Part shown: piece after piece, positions 1-14,529 of the stretch
How the letters are laid out: each line of letters starts with the position of its first letter
How positions within the stretch are numbered: position 1 is the first letter of the stretch
Assembly (NCBI GenBank): GCA_037074765.1
Contig: JBAMDO010000056.1
Location: 186,001-250,000 of the forward strand
Direction: 5' to 3'
DNA length: 64,000 nucleotides
DNA from: Mansonella perstans
Lineage: Eukaryota > Nematoda > Chromadorea > Rhabditida > Onchocercidae
Notes under the pieces: generated by a model
Told to the model about the DNA's origin: nothing
Seen by the model: the letters and a program-made list of their open reading frames with translations, nothing else
Database searches by the model: none
Made by a program: the position numbers and the translations under genes

Positions 1-3000
1 TACTTTTTATCTTACCTATTTAATCTACTGAAAATTACCTGTAAAATTAATAATAATAATCTGTAAAATGATAAATGACTAGCCAACATTCAAAGCTTTC
101 AAAATAGCGAACATTTTGGTAAATCAAGTCTAAAGTATCGCTCATATTTCTTACTTATTCCTCCTTTCTCATTTCTGTTTCACGATTATTTCATTCCCAA
201 TTATTTCTTAAAAAATATTGTACCAATTCTTACGCCGGAATTAGAGCAATAAGTTTTTGAAACTTCAGACTGAAGCAGATGAGCTGTATCCTAATACTAT
301 CCTTAAGATTACTATATCATGCAAATAAATGAAAATAAATGAGAGCTATTGTTTCCCAATTTCCACTTTGTGATTAAGACTCAATAACATGTCTCTTTCT
401 TTTCTTTTGATACAAAAATATTTCACTAACTTTTAACATTGTTAGTATCCAAAAAACAAAAAACAAAAAAAAAAAAAAAAAAATCCAAAGAAAAGAAAAA
501 ATTTCAGGATAACAATTCAAAACATCCAATAAATACCATAACTTATCACTAAATAACATAAAAAAAAAAAAAAAAAAAAAAAAACCTGAATATAGTGTTA
601 ATCGATGAGTGGCATGGAATGCAACATTTTGAGGTCGAATCTGAATAACTTCGTTTCATTTATTTCTCACAAGAAATAAAACAATTGAATATGTCAGAAA
701 AATAATTAATGTACTTTTTTCCTGTCACAATAAACAATAAAACAGGAAGTAATTTTCAAATTAGTAGAACTTTTTTATTTCAGCGTAATTTCTTTCCATT
801 TCCTTCTCTTTTTTGATAACCTAAAATGTTTCAATATTAACTGAAAGAACGAATGATTTTACCATCTATACACGCAAATTCAGCTCATTTATCATCTGCA
901 GTCCATTCGTACTTAACTTCACGAATCATAACAAAGAAAAGAGAACGAAAAAAAAAAAGTAGTTGTTGGTTGAAGTGCATACGGAAAAAATGTCAAATTA
1001 TCTCGAATTACATCAATTACCATTAGACACTGATGGAACAATTCGTGTAAATGCAAATCTCTTTATTATATGCATCAAAAGTCTCAAAGCTTTTTTTTCC
1101 AGAACTTCAAATCTAAGAAAAGTTTTTCTTCTTTAAGAAAGCAATATTTTCCTAATATACGAAAAAATAAAATAATACACACAGAGACATACAAATAAAT
1201 GCAGACACACAAAACATATACATATATTGTCAACATATAGATGATATATTCCTGTAATTGTTATCAGACAACGTGGATGAAAATTATAAATGATACAATA
1301 CAAGCATTGAAAAAGCATTAGCTAGCAAAACACAGAAGTTTCTATAGAAATCGAGTCAATTTAAAAGAAAAGTAATCAATTTCCGAAATTTTAGCTAAAT
1401 TATAGAACAGTTGGAGTAATTAACCATTCCAACATTCTTTGTTATATATATTATTACACTGTTAAAACAAAACATGCCAGATAAAATTAATAGATATCAA
1501 TTATGCCGGCTATACACAAAGAGAACAACTCGAAATTCAATTTAATTTACTCATCCTAATAATTTTATCAACTGATAATTTATTAGGATAAAATCATATC
1601 ATTCAATTAATCTTGCAAATCTCTCTTTTATTTATTTTTGCAGAATTAAAAAAACTGCAGAAAACTTTTGTTAAACAAGTAAAAGCAACACTAGTTTTTC
1701 TTTTATCTTCTAATTAACTAGAAATATGCGATTAAATAAAATTGAATATTTGGAAAATAACTGACAAAATCAACCAACTCATGGATGATTCTTCGGAATA
1801 GAATTAAAAAATAGAAATACATCTTATGTTTTGTCCTTTTCTCAATTGAAGCTAACTGCTTTGCATATGTATAACCTTTTTTTTTTTTTTAAGGAAGAAA
1901 AGCACTGAATTGAATCATAACACATACACACACTGCTGTTTCCCTCTACCACAAACCATCCATTGCTTCAGCACCTGCGCTCCTATTTCCACTTTTCCAA
2001 ACAATAATAAACGGCACTGAATGCTGAAAGAAATACCCTATGTTCCTTTAAATGTAATTTACATTTTATAAGAAAAACTTACGTTAAAAATGAAACACTT
2101 TTCGGTCTTTTTTTTTTTTTTTCATTACATATTTCTAGTTTAATGTGCAATATAGTTTATAGCAATGAAATTTGACAAAAACCGAAAGACGTGAAAATAA
2201 TGACGCGAAAAATGTTCATCCAAAAAAGAATCCACGTATTCCATTTCTGAATGATTTTCTGTCCAAAAAATTATGAACATTTCATAAATTTCAATTATTT
2301 CTTCCTTTTCTATGATATGTCCTTCAAAAAAAGAATCTATTTAATCGATTTCTGGATAAAAGAGGCGATATATAATCAGAAATAACAAATAAATCGCATT
2401 CAATTGTTGTAAAAAGAACAGAAATCAAACCGATAATTTCACAATAAAAGTAATAAATAAGAAAATATAAATAAAAAAATGAGATTGCCGAAATGTTCAA
2501 ATATTCAAAAATTCAAAATCCTCTTCCTTTACTCGCATTGCCTATTGCCAATTTATTTGATGAATTATCAAACCTCCAATCACAAGAGATAATTTCAATT
2601 TTTTTGGTAAATTGATTTGATGAATGATTACTGTTCATCGTATATAATTTGGACATTCTAGATTATCGAAGTGATCTGAAAACAAACCAGAATTTTTTGT
2701 TATAACGTATGACAACCTACTAATCGTAAAATTCAATAAAATTTATAAGATAAACAAATGTACTCTGGTAAAATACTATTTATCAACATTATTTCAAATC
2801 TACAATTTATTATTCGCACCAATTTAGCTACCAATAATGTTTCTATTTATCGCCAGTCATGAAGATTTTTTACGTAACGTAAATTCTTTCTTTATAAATT
2901 TTCCATTTCTTCTGGCTATCCTGATGAAACATTTTCAAAATCTACGCTTAAACACAAACATTTTCGATATCTGCTGATTCTTATAAATATTAGAAAAAAA

Positions 3001-6000
3001 TTTCTATTGGCAAAAAAAAAAAAAAAAAACAAAAGAAAATATTTTTTTAAAAATGATAGGTGATATTCAATATTTACATCTGCACCTCAACAACTCTTTG
3101 AAAAAAGCAAACGTACATTAAAACAACGAAAAGATATACTAATTTTGCGAATAATACATAAATATGCTATCAAATTTAAAAAAAAAAAAAAAAAAGTTTT
3201 GTTGGGAAGGAAAAAATTTCTTTCATTTCAATCCATAACTTAAATAATAATCGATTGAACTAGAATTGGAATATAATTGGAATAAACCTTAAAAAGATGC
3301 CATCGATAAACTATACCAACAAGTAATTAATCTCAAACATATGATCATACTTAAACAATTAAATTTGTCAAATGACAATTTTGTAACAGTAAAATTTTTA
3401 CGCAGCCCATATATACCAACCTCGTCTCATATCGAATTGATTCTGCAGTACAGAATTGATACCTCTTGCTACAGTATCCAGTCAAAGCTACTGTAGAGTA
3501 TCGTATGATAATCTAATATCTATTTTAAGTTTTAACTTAAAACTCATGTAAGATTATTCAATGATTAATGAAAGTAATAGCTTTCACTTTTTCATTTAGT
3601 TCGCTGTTGTAATGTAGATTGTAGCATTTGGACGATTATTCGCTATTAATTTATAATTTCAAATATCAACAGCGTTAAATTACTATTGTCGGATATTGGT
3701 TTTTTTTTTTTTTTTTGCTTGGATGAGAATTATTTTAAACAATGAAATTTTGACCTTTAAGATTGTTTCTAGTGATATTGTTAAGATATTATCAAACCTA
3801 TCATCTATACTTCATTAACTTTTTTAAACACTCATTCCGCTGTTCGAACAAGGATATCAGAATGTAATCAAAGTGATAGCATAAAAAGCACACTGACAGA
3901 AATTATCATTAAGAAAATCGTAAGATGAAGTAAACAAAAACAAAATATTAAAATAATAATAGTTTAAAATCTATCAATATCTACAAGAAACTATCAAATC
4001 TCATCTCTTCATTGCATCATATTTCTATATGCTTATTTATTGGTATCCGAAATGAATTACAACTTCGACTCTTTAATTTGAATTTATACATTCTTGTTCA
4101 GCTAATTGGTGACATTTCCTTGGATTGGTTAGATTTTCTAAATCACTATTAAATTTTTATTTAAGAAATCAATTGGAAACTGCATGATATTTGTAAAATT
4201 ATTTTTTATTTGAAAAATCAATTGAATACTTATCGTAGGATATTATTTTGATTGAGGAATATAATTGATGTTTAAATTTTACAAAATTTAAATGTTTTGA
4301 AAAAGTAAAAAAAATACTAATTTTCAGCTTTTTTTTTTAAGTGAATTAATTAAAACAAAAAAATTAAAGAAAATGTAAATGAATTAAAAAAAAAAAAAAC
4401 GAACTAATTGAAAAAAAAATTTAATTTTAAATGGAATTTAAATGAATTAAAAATTTAAATGAATTGAAAAAAAAAAATTGAATTTTGTCTGCATTCAATC
4501 ATCGAACAACTTCCAAAACAACAAAATCTGTCAATCGAATCACGAAATCAATCTACTTCCTTTGTATATATACGTGTGTGTGTGTGTGTGTGCGTCTGTC
4601 TACCTATCTGTGTGCTTGTTTTTGATGCGTTTATATGACAAAGAGGATAATAATTAATTAATAATGAATGCACCTGCTTCATGTGATCCTAACAGTCAAC
4701 ATGCGCGAAATATATCTTCAAGAAAGAGAAAGAGAAAACTGAAAATATATAGAATTAATTTATGATCATTGTTCTACAGTAATCCAAAAAATCAAAAATG
4801 ATTTCTTTGTTTTCCAATCAATCAATCAATAATATATGTGAATACTGAATGATGCTAATATGATCTTTTGCTATAGCTATATAATCATGTAATAGTTCAT
4901 AAAACTCTCCCAATCAATAATTCTTATCTATGAATATTATTATAAAGCATTATTAATATCTTAAACAATACAAGTATTTGAATTTTGTTACATTTGTTTA
5001 TCCATTCAAAATACTTTACAAACTACGAAAGTGAACAACGTGAAGAAATCAACAAATTGATATATTGAATGGATTGATACATTTTAAAAAAGTTATCAAT
5101 CAAGCAGAGTCATTTCGTTTCAAAATATTAGCATAAAAGAGAGAAAGAGTAGTGATTGTATAGCATTTAAGAAAAAGTAATGATATTATGATTGTTAAGT
5201 GAATTTCATCCTTTATACCTCAGACTACAAGAAAATGAGTGAGATGATGAACAGTAAAGTATCAGTAATAATTTAATATCATAACATTGATTTTTTGTTA
5301 CTTTTGAGCTCAAAGCAATTGACTCAAATAGTAATGTTTTAATGGAATGATCTCATTGCAGAAGTTTGTATAACAAAAATGCTACGTTAGACATTGGTAC
5401 AATGATAAAATGATAAAATAAAATTAGCTTCCTCCGGTATTGCTTCATAGTATCAGACATTTTTGATCTTTCAAAATTATCACTCAAATGTTTAATTAAT
5501 TGAATGCATCTTTTTATAAAAAAAAATGTTCTTAAAATAAATGATTTAAATGAAACGGTCGTAATTAGCGTCATTTACACAAAAAAAAAATCAAAGAACA
5601 AGCTGAAAAAAGGATAAGAAAACAAAAGAAAAGGAGCAATTTCACATGTCAAGAAAGAAAGTTTAGAAAAAAAATGAACATATCAAAGAGCCACTTCTTG
5701 AAAGACAATTTTTTTTTTTGAATCTCAAAATTTCGTTTCTCCTCTCTCTTTATCATCTTTTTCTTAAGAAAAAAAAACATAACAAGCAAAAGGCTTTTGC
5801 TTTTCTTTGCTTCTCTTAAGATTAATAATTTTTTCAATTCACAAAAAAATTAAAATTTCGAAATGGAAATGAAAAATAGAAAAGCACCATTTGTGCTTAA
5901 TGGACACAACGTTTTCATCTTAAACAGAATGATCAAATAATATATTCAGCAAAAATAGAAATAGTTTACCAGTTAGAGTTAGTTAATCAAAAAAGGCTAA

Positions 6001-8900
6001 AAATTTAATTCATTGATTATCACACTAATATTAAATAAATTATCAACATTAATGAAACATTGCAAAGTTAAGAAGGTGCGGAAGCATGTTAATGCACGGA
6101 GATGAAATATGCATTATTAATAACCATTAGCTTATTAAATACTTGAATTTTAACTAACAAACTTGACGATCTTTCCTTATGGTTTCAAGAAAGAATAATA
6201 AATCAAATTTAAACTTGAAGCAAAAATTTAAAGAGTAAAAAAAGTAGTCGATAAAAATTTCAAAACAGAAAAATTGCTCTTCCGACGCTGCAAAATTTTT
6301 AATTTATTTGTCTTCCGACGCTAATCACTGGGAATGATCTGTTAAAACACTACAGTTGTAGCAAGTCAAGAAATTTAAATTCATTTTTCATTCATTGAAT
6401 TTCCAATGCGGAAAAAAGAAACGATGATTGGATGTGTCGTTTTTCAGCAAAATTATTAAACTTTTATTTCACATTCTATTGAATTTTTCTTACCGCAAAA
6501 TAACTTCAGTTAATTATTTAATTAATTAATTGTAACAAGAAAGCAAAGAACTGCCGGAGTGAAAATGAGCACGAATCCTTTTGAGTAACAGATGTTCTGC
6601 ACATACTCTATACATATTTCAGTAATGCTATAAGCTGAGGAATTCTTTCGAAAATAAAAACATATTTTGAACTCTTTGAGACATTTTCCTTTAATGTGAC
6701 GAGAAAAATTTTTCACATTTCCAAAAGAAAAGAAAGTAATATTTAGAAGAAATTGACGACAAAAAATCTTTTATTTAAATTTCAAATTTTCTTTTCGGAA
6801 GCACTTATGGTCGTCATTGTTTCCCGTTCAATATTCATTCAAGATTAGTTTGATAAACTAATTAATTAATTCCAGGCATTATTCGAGATCAACTTTCCTC
6901 AATACTGTTTCAATAAATTAAACGACGATGATTTCAAATTTTAGACAAGAGCTTTGGATCAGATTGTACAAAATCATTTAGAAGTTTTTTAAACTGATTG
7001 CCTCATTTTTTTTCACGATTTTTACCTGGAAGAAAATTTTTTTGTAGATAATCTATCGCGTAAAACTTGTGCAAAAAAAAATTAATTGTAATGAATTTTT
7101 AAAATTTGTAAAATTGAATTTTGGTGATTTTAGATGATGACTTAATCATCTCTCTCTCTTTTACTATTGGTGACATTTCTAACATTTTGTTTTGTGACAT
7201 TGTCTACTTGTCTCTTCTTCATTTTCGACGACTTAATTATTTCAATTAAAGTAGATCATTTCTGTACAAACAACTGAAACAAAAGGCGATAAAGTTCCTT
7301 TTTTCAAAAAAGTCCCTTGCATAATTTTGCTATCATTATTCACTTTGATAATTTTGTTAAGAAAAGTAAAAAAGAAGTATTTTGTGGAATTTCAAAAATA
7401 TTTCTGGAGATTTAAAGAAATTAAATGCATTCTTGATCTATAAAATTGAAATTTCCGAAAACAAACTTTATAAATCGAAGTTTTTTAATGAAACACAAAG
7501 AGTTATTAGCATCTCTTTTGCTTTTACTGTAATGAGAATACAAATTTCTAGTATTTCATTTCTTTGATAATTAGTACTGAAAAATGAAAAGTGAAATGAA
7601 ATGCTCTCTTTTGGCATTCGTTTAATAAGACGAAATGCAAATGGTTATGATAATATTACACATCTGTCACATTTAATACCATAAAATTCAGTTGATAAGC
7701 CTATATTAATTATGCGATAGTAATGAGAGATAGGGATGATTCGTAATTTCTTGACACATTTTGACAAATATGTTACTAAAATACTCTTTGCATATTGATA
7801 TTTTCGAATTATTGATTGAAAAGATACTATGATTTGATTGAAAATTCTTGAAGTATTTCATGGAATTTATGAATGCATTTTGCATAGAGGACACTTGAGA
7901 AATACACGAATACTAAGTAAATTTAATCAAATAACTTTAATTAATCAATTCAAACTTCAGTATAGTTACAAATTAAGACTGGAGCAATGATAAATAGGTG
8001 TGTCGTACCTGTTAATTTATCCAATATTTAATAATCGTTCTAATTATGAAAACAAAAAAGTAGTATTTTTCATAAATTGCATAAATTTATCAGTAAGAGA
8101 AATGGAAGTTCATTATTTATTTTATTTTATTTTTTGTAAAATTATTGTCAAAAAATTGTCAACTATGTCATTTGGTTGATTAATCGTTAGATCATATTAT
8201 TTTGTAAACTTTGCTTAAGTATTAAAAAAATATTCGAACATAAATTAAAAAACCTTGTTGATGTCAAAACCAAGTGCAAATAATATCTAAAAACAAGATA
8301 ATAATTAATTTTCATTAATCAATTTATCAATTAATCAATTATCATTAAGTTTAGGAGAGTGAAAAAGAATAGAATAGAATTGACCATGAAAAAACAGGAA
8401 AAGATGTGAAAAAGTGATCGATTCCCATGTAATTAAATTATTAATTTTAAAGTTAATCAAGAACTGTCATTCTGCTATGAACATGCATGGGAAAAATATT
8501 TTTAAACTTCTCGCTCTTTTCAGTATTTCTCGTGAAATGATCCGAGCAAGCTTATCTGATTTATACTTAGCATGAATTTTTATTCATCAGAATGATTTGT
8601 CTTTTTTAATCTTACAAATTTTTATTCATTAATGGTATAATTAGTGATAGCTGAAAAGATTATGACAACCTGGGAGAAGATTTCGGCACTGTAGTAAGTT
8701 GATTGTAGTATATATAATGTTGTAAAGATTCGTTGATAGATATGGAGGTTCATTAAGAATTGAATTATTAACAGTTCGGAAATTAGTGAGAATCAATTGG
8801 TGATAGTTGTGATTGTGACATGAAATTATTAGCAGCAATAATGCAACAGCTACTATTTACAATAGCAATAACTGATGAGAAGTTATTCAATTACATAAAC
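1..8900. other. Gene-poor A/T-rich stretch
   Basis: Very A/T-rich with many A or T runs of 10-25 bases (for example near 465-483, 560-583, 3010-3028, 3179-3195, 3700-3717). Short open frames occur on both strands but none has convincing codon composition, paired splice sites or recognisable protein motifs. A short (TG)n run sits at 4572-4591. I see no RNA gene. It may be intergenic or the intron of a gene whose exons lie to the left. Confidence 0.6.
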
Positions 8901-9282
8901 AAATTCTGATTTGGCTTCCAAAATAAACCTATCAAATGAGGTAGAAAAAAACTTTTAATGTCTTGTTTCCTATACAACCATTATTTATTCGTGATAATAC
9001 TGTTAAAAAATTATATTGATTTAATTTCCAGAATGACCGAATTAAATTTTTAATGATAACAAAACGGAACTTTTTTTTGTTCGATACATTAATTTCGTTA
9101 ATTTCAACATTATTGTTCATTTCGTTAATTATCAATGTCAGTTTGACAGTGAAGAATAATATCTGTTCTGGCGTTCTAATAAGTGTTAATGATCAAATCC
9201 GTGACTTTCATCGTTTCCTGCTAATTGCCAACCGTGCCACCGTTCATTTGATGGTCCAAGTGATTTGTATGCGTATATGTGT

Positions 9283-9395
<113 letters not shown>

Positions 9396-10086
9396 ATCAA
9401 AATTCTTTTTCACAAAATTAAAATAAAATGTTCTTCAAAAAATTGTCAGGGAAAGCGAAAAACAAAAGTATTCCTGAAATAATTTTGAATGCAATCATTT
9501 CGAACGGATACAGGTGGGCGATCATTCCGATCATCTTTATTTACACACAATAAGACTTCACTTGCCCTTAATGGTACAGAAATAATTTCGTTCTCCAATT
9601 GAAGAGAAGGAAAAACGATCATTCCGGAATGAAAAACAAACAGAAATTCAGTTAATAAAAATACTTAAGAATAAAAATGAATAACCTATGACCTCCTTGC
9701 AATTCCAAGTGATTTATGCTTGAAAATTTGATTTAATGATAAAGTGAACAATATGATTTCACTCATACTCAACAACTGATATGCCGTTAAATACTTGCAT
9801 AATTTTTCCCGCAATTATCAGTTAAATCTGTTGAAGAAAGGAATTGATTAGATTGACAAAAATCATTTACAAAAAATAAAATTGAAATTTATTTATTTAA
9901 TTTGTTTATCAAAACGAAAAAAATGCACACATATATGAAAAAGTTAGCTCTTATGACTCATCATTGCTTTCTTGAAGTTTAATCAAATTTTCTGCTAATG
10001 TTTCATTTGAAAAATAAATATTTATTAAAGAGGAATAACGAGCAACTGAATGACACATAAGTATCATGATGAAATGATAAACATAC

Positions 10087-10175
10087 CCCCGCTTGGGACT
10101 CCCTGATCTCAGACTCCCTGATGAAATAAATTCTGGAATTGTTAATGTTAGGTCAAAAGCTTTATTCATTTATTA
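10087..10175 (-). CDS. Possible orphan first exon (28 codons)
   Basis: On the minus strand an acceptor (ACTTACAG) is followed 6 bases later by an ATG at 10169, an open frame starting MNKAFDLTLTIPEF, and a good donor (GGGG|GTATGT) at 10086. The acceptor-next-to-ATG layout matches that of the confirmed genes in this window. The frame has a Ser/Gly-rich end and includes a 15-base near-repeat (two copies of a GACTCCCTGAT-type unit). I found no continuing exon downstream in phase, and I do not recognise the peptide, so this could be a chance arrangement. Confidence 0.2.
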
Positions 10176-10468
10176 CTGTAAGTCATATAAAACAAGGAAT
10201 TTCGCTATTTGAATGGGAGAAAAAAGTTTTCAGATTAGTATTATTTGCTTCTAATAATATTAGTCGATAAACTTTTAGTTTTATTTTCCTGTTCTTCTCC
10301 TAATAAGAAAGAAAAGTGGAAAATATGCACAACTTGTAATTATATTACTAATTAATTATAGTAATTTTCGAAGAAATGAACTTTCATAAAAGATTTGTTA
10401 ATTAATTGGATACAAAGTGGACGTTAATTTCATGAAAGACTTATTTACTAATTAGATGAATAATTTTC

Positions 10469-10924
10469 ATGAAAACAAATACATCTCAATTTACCTGTGA
10501 AGAAAAAAGTCACAATTCATTGTCAGCTACTGTTGCCAGTGGCATTAGCGAGAATCACGAACTTCAGAGTATTCATTTCAGTATGATTCCTCCACGTATT
10601 TTCATTATCATTGAAAAGTTTGATTTCAAAAATAAATATTTTTGTTTCGTAGAAGCAAAAGAGGGAAAAGAGGAAAGCAACGAAGCGGCAAATGACACAA
10701 ATACATAATCAGTTGATGATTGCATTGAATTAGTCAAATCATGAGAATTGAACCTTTCAATTTTTCCTGTTTTTTATATGAAGAGAAAAAAATACAAAAG
10801 ATGTGATGATACATAAATAATAAAATAAATCTCATGAGCATTTCAATTCAGCACACCGGGGGACAATAGACCGCGAGGGCTGGAGTGCGAAAAACAGGAA
10901 ATCTATTCAGAAAAATGCAAAATA
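10469..10924 (+). CDS. Possible small two-exon gene, unrecognised
   Basis: An open frame starts with ATG at 10469 (MKTNTSQFTCEEK) and runs to a stop at 10708. Inside it a donor-like GTATGA after 10580 could join in phase to an acceptor (CAATTCAG) at 10850-10852, beyond which a frame beginning HRGTIDREGW reaches a stop near 10924. The 10,853-10,900 stretch is markedly more GC-rich than its surroundings. An alternative is that the single 79-codon frame is used unspliced, or that nothing here is coding. No domain is recognised; the call rests on composition and splice-site pairing only. Confidence 0.17.
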
Positions 10925-13200
10925 GTAAATTATAATAATTTTTAGCATATGAAATATTTCAATAAATTCCTATTTTGGATTCGATACAAGAAGAAAATAA
11001 ACAGCTAAAAAATTAGAAAGAAAAATTGTGACCCAATGTGACATCATGATCAAACAAAATAATTTAATTAGTTTAGGTTAGAAGCAAAGCACTTTTATCA
11101 GCAATAAACAACATTTACACTTGATTGATAATACCGCTTTCAGTAATCTGATATTTGATTATTGAAAAGAAGAAATTATTTAAATTAAATTACATGAATA
11201 TTTTTGTGTTAATAATTTTGATTTCTTCTTTATCTTCTTTTCTTTTCAGTTTCTTAATTTAAAGACAAACCTATACAGCGCTATTAAAAATAATTAAGAT
11301 AAGTAATACAGTGATTCAATCGGAATTCCGTAAATATCAAGTAGCGTAATTCTGACTTTTTTAAGGTGCTAAGCGGAACAGAATTACATAAGAGTACATT
11401 TGGTCAAACAAGGCTCTGCTAAATATGTTATTGAATTGTTATCATACGTAAGTATGTACATAATTGTTTTTGCGTATAATCTTGACCGTAATTGTTATTA
11501 AAGTAAGAAATACAAACAGTACAGCAAGTTGAGTGAATGAATGAAAAGTAGACGATGAAGAAAGATAAGGAAAACTCTCGAATAAAGAATGGAATCATTG
11601 CCTTCAAGAAGTTCCAAAGATTAATTGGACGATGAAGTTAAAAATATCTTTCAGTCTTCTACTTCTTTTCCAATTACTTCTTCTTCGCGGAAAAGAAAAA
11701 CGGAAAAAGACAGAAACCGGTTCTACTTTTTCCTCTTTCTCCTTTTCTAAATTTCATGAATTCATTATTTTATAACATTCAAATAAAGAATGAAAGAAAA
11801 ATGAAAAAATCCATCAAAAAGGAATATTTTCCACTTATTCTAAAGTAGAACTTGAAAATTTAATAAAAGTTGTTGAATTTGAAAGTTAAACGAAAACCTC
11901 AAATTTTCTTTTTTGAAATAATACAATTCATAACCAATATTATGTAATTTTGTCAAAATTTTGAGTTTTTCAAAAAAAAAAATCGAATGTAAAAACTTTT
12001 TTGTCACGGAAAAAAGAAGTGAAATGAAAATATAAAAATAAGAGAATTAGAACAGCAATATAGAATGGAAGACTGAAAAATTAATTATTTGTTAGTAAAA
12101 AAAAAATGTTCAGTAAGTCAGTCGATTTATTTTGGTCATTTCAAATCAGAGTTTTAGTGATAACGGCCAAAACGAAAATCAAAGTAAGCTTATTATCTGT
12201 TTGAATTAAATGATTGAAACATTTCTGTTTATTGACAAAACTTTCAACTATTCCTTTTCTGCAATTTGATGGGCTCTTTTTCTGGTAAGATGCGAATGAA
12301 AAAATTCGTGAGATTTTTCAAGTTTTTAAATTGACAAGTAATTCCAAAAATAGCAGTTGAAGAGAACTGAAAAATAGAAACAATAACAGAATAATCATAA
12401 TGATAAAATTAGCGATAACAGTAACCACAAAATCATAAACAAGAAAGCAACTAATTAAATAATGAATTCATTCACCAACAATTAATTAATTGGTGATTCT
12501 CTCTTGTTAGCAATTAGTTAATTAATAAAACTTGCCTTGCTTGGTAAACTTATATTGCTGAGAATTATTCAAATAACAAATCTATGCTGCCTAATATATT
12601 AAATTAATTAGTAAATCTTTTTGCTAACAATTAGTTGATGATCTTATCGATCCAACAACAATGACGGCATGTTTGAAAAGATAAAATTATTTCTTTGTTT
12701 TGCTCATTAAATGTATGCATCTATACCCGATTAAGTGTCTTGAGGCTAAATCAAGTAATATTATAAGCCAGGAAATATCACTTAGATTTAGGATAACATC
12801 AATGTGCAGTTAATACAAGAGGACATTGAAGTGGACAACGCCAACAACTAACATCGAATCCAAAATTTCTTCCTAACATTAATGCTAATTAAAATCATTA
12901 CACAATAAGTAAATCATTACTCAATAATTGTAAATTTTTTCACTCATTCTCTCATATCTTTTATCAATAATATGGAAGGACTGGAAGTCTTATTAAGTAA
13001 TTAGCACTAATGTTAGGAACGAATTTGGAAAAATTTTCATTGAGTATTCGATTCTGCATGCCATAAATAAAATAACTGTAAAATTTATTTATTTTTTATT
13101 TTCAATTTACTTCATAGTACTTTCACAAATTAAATTAATTTCATTAATTTTTAATTTCATATCATAAAAATATTCCTAACGCTTTTTAGAAAAATTTTAA
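10925..13200. other. No feature recognised
   Basis: A/T-rich sequence with no supported exon on either strand and no recognisable RNA gene or mobile element. Confidence 0.5.
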
Positions 13201-13386
13201 AATCCAAATGTAAATCGATTAAAAGTTGTGGTAGAGGAAAGGAATGGAGCAACTAAACTATCCGATGATAGCAACAAATTTTCAACAAACTTTATGCCGA
13301 CAAGAGAAAACGACATTGAGTTTCACGAATGTTGTCTTTACGAAATAGCGTCAATTCGGAGGAACAATTTTGTAGTCATCGTATAA
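13201..13386 (+). other. Coding-like open frame without start
   Basis: A 60-codon open frame ending in TAA at 13384-13386 has mixed, protein-like composition (for example the segment TKLSDDSNKFSTNFMPTREN) unlike the low-complexity frames nearby. There is a weak acceptor-like sequence (GTGGTAG) near 13231-13234. It could be a terminal exon of a plus-strand gene or a gene relic; frames of this length also arise by chance. A 13-bp inverted repeat overlaps its end. Confidence 0.18.
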
Positions 13387-13436
13387 CGGAGCTAATGCAA
13401 AAAATCTATTAGAATTGTTGAATCGATGACTACAAA
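13369..13436. repeat. 13-bp perfect inverted repeat
   Basis: TTTGTAGTCATCG at 13369-13381 is repeated in inverse at 13424-13436, separated by 42 bases. It could form a hairpin in RNA, but the loop is long for a typical miRNA precursor. Confidence 0.85.
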
Positions 13437-14423
13437 GTGATTTCATAACTGCTTCAAGCATTGTAAATTGATTATCTGATAAAGAAGGACATAAATGATA
13501 TTATACATTTCATTCAAGAAAAATCATTGCTATGACAGCTTTTGAAATGATTGATGAGTTACGTGTACATACGATGAAATAAAATACGTACATGAAGTGA
13601 TAATTTGAAGGCAAAATGGTTGGGATAAATGTTTTGTAAATGATAACTAACAATTAATTAATTACGTTATACCAATATTTTTTTGTCTAAATTTAAAAAT
13701 ACAATAAGAAATATAAAAAAATACGAAATAACCTTCCGTGAATAATTTTGAGTGTAATTAAGTATTTAAAAGCTAATAATTTCAATTAAAATTAAATATT
13801 AAAAATTATTTTAATGAAATGATTAAAATTTATTATTTTAAAAGTGACAAAAGAAAACATTAAAAAAAAATTCGAAATAAGCCATTTTGTAACGAATAGT
13901 TTAAAAAATGAAGAAGTGATTAATTTAGTCAGTTCAAAAATAAACTTAACACTAAAAATACAGAGCAAAAATCGTTTATCTTTGCGTGCAACCTAACTGC
14001 TTCTTCTAAATAGGTTGTAAGCAGGCTGGACATAATTTTATTTTCAGCGGAAATGAGATGCAGTAATATTTAGCAGATGTTTCAGACTTTTTCCCCTGTC
14101 TTTTACTTTGCGGCACTTTTTCTACACTCACTTTTCACCTGCAAGCAGTAAATTAAAGGTGTGTAACAAAAGTAATAATAGCAAACGAAGACATATGGAA
14201 TTTTATAAAGAAAAAAATTTTTGTATTTTCTTCCACTTCATTCCAAAATTTGGAAAAATTATTCCCTGAAAAAAAGAATTTTTTAAGAATAAAATTTTTC
14301 CTCTCTTCGATAATTTTTTCAAAATTGAAAATTATGCTTTGCTTTTCTTTCTACTTCTCAATTAATAATTGGAATAAAAAAGGCAAAACACTTTTTTTTC
14401 ATAGAAATGTCATTTTACGCCAT

Positions 14424-14521
14424 GCATTCAAATCATGTAAAATTTTGACGTCAAATCATTTAAATTCTGACGTCAAATCATATAAAATTTTGACGTCATT
14501 TTATGTAAAATTTTGACGTCA
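14424..14521. promoter_or_regulatory. Cluster of four TGACGTCA (CRE-type) sites
   Basis: The palindromic octamer TGACGTCA occurs at 14446-14453, 14468-14475, 14491-14498 and 14514-14521, embedded in a degenerate tandem repeat of 22-23 bases (core: AAATCATxTAAAATTTTGACGTCA-like). This octamer is the consensus binding site of CREB/ATF bZIP factors. Spacing close to two helical turns would place all four sites on one face of the DNA. Whether it is a functional enhancer or just a tandem repeat containing the motif cannot be decided from sequence. Confidence 0.7.
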
Positions 14522-14529
14522 TATCAACT

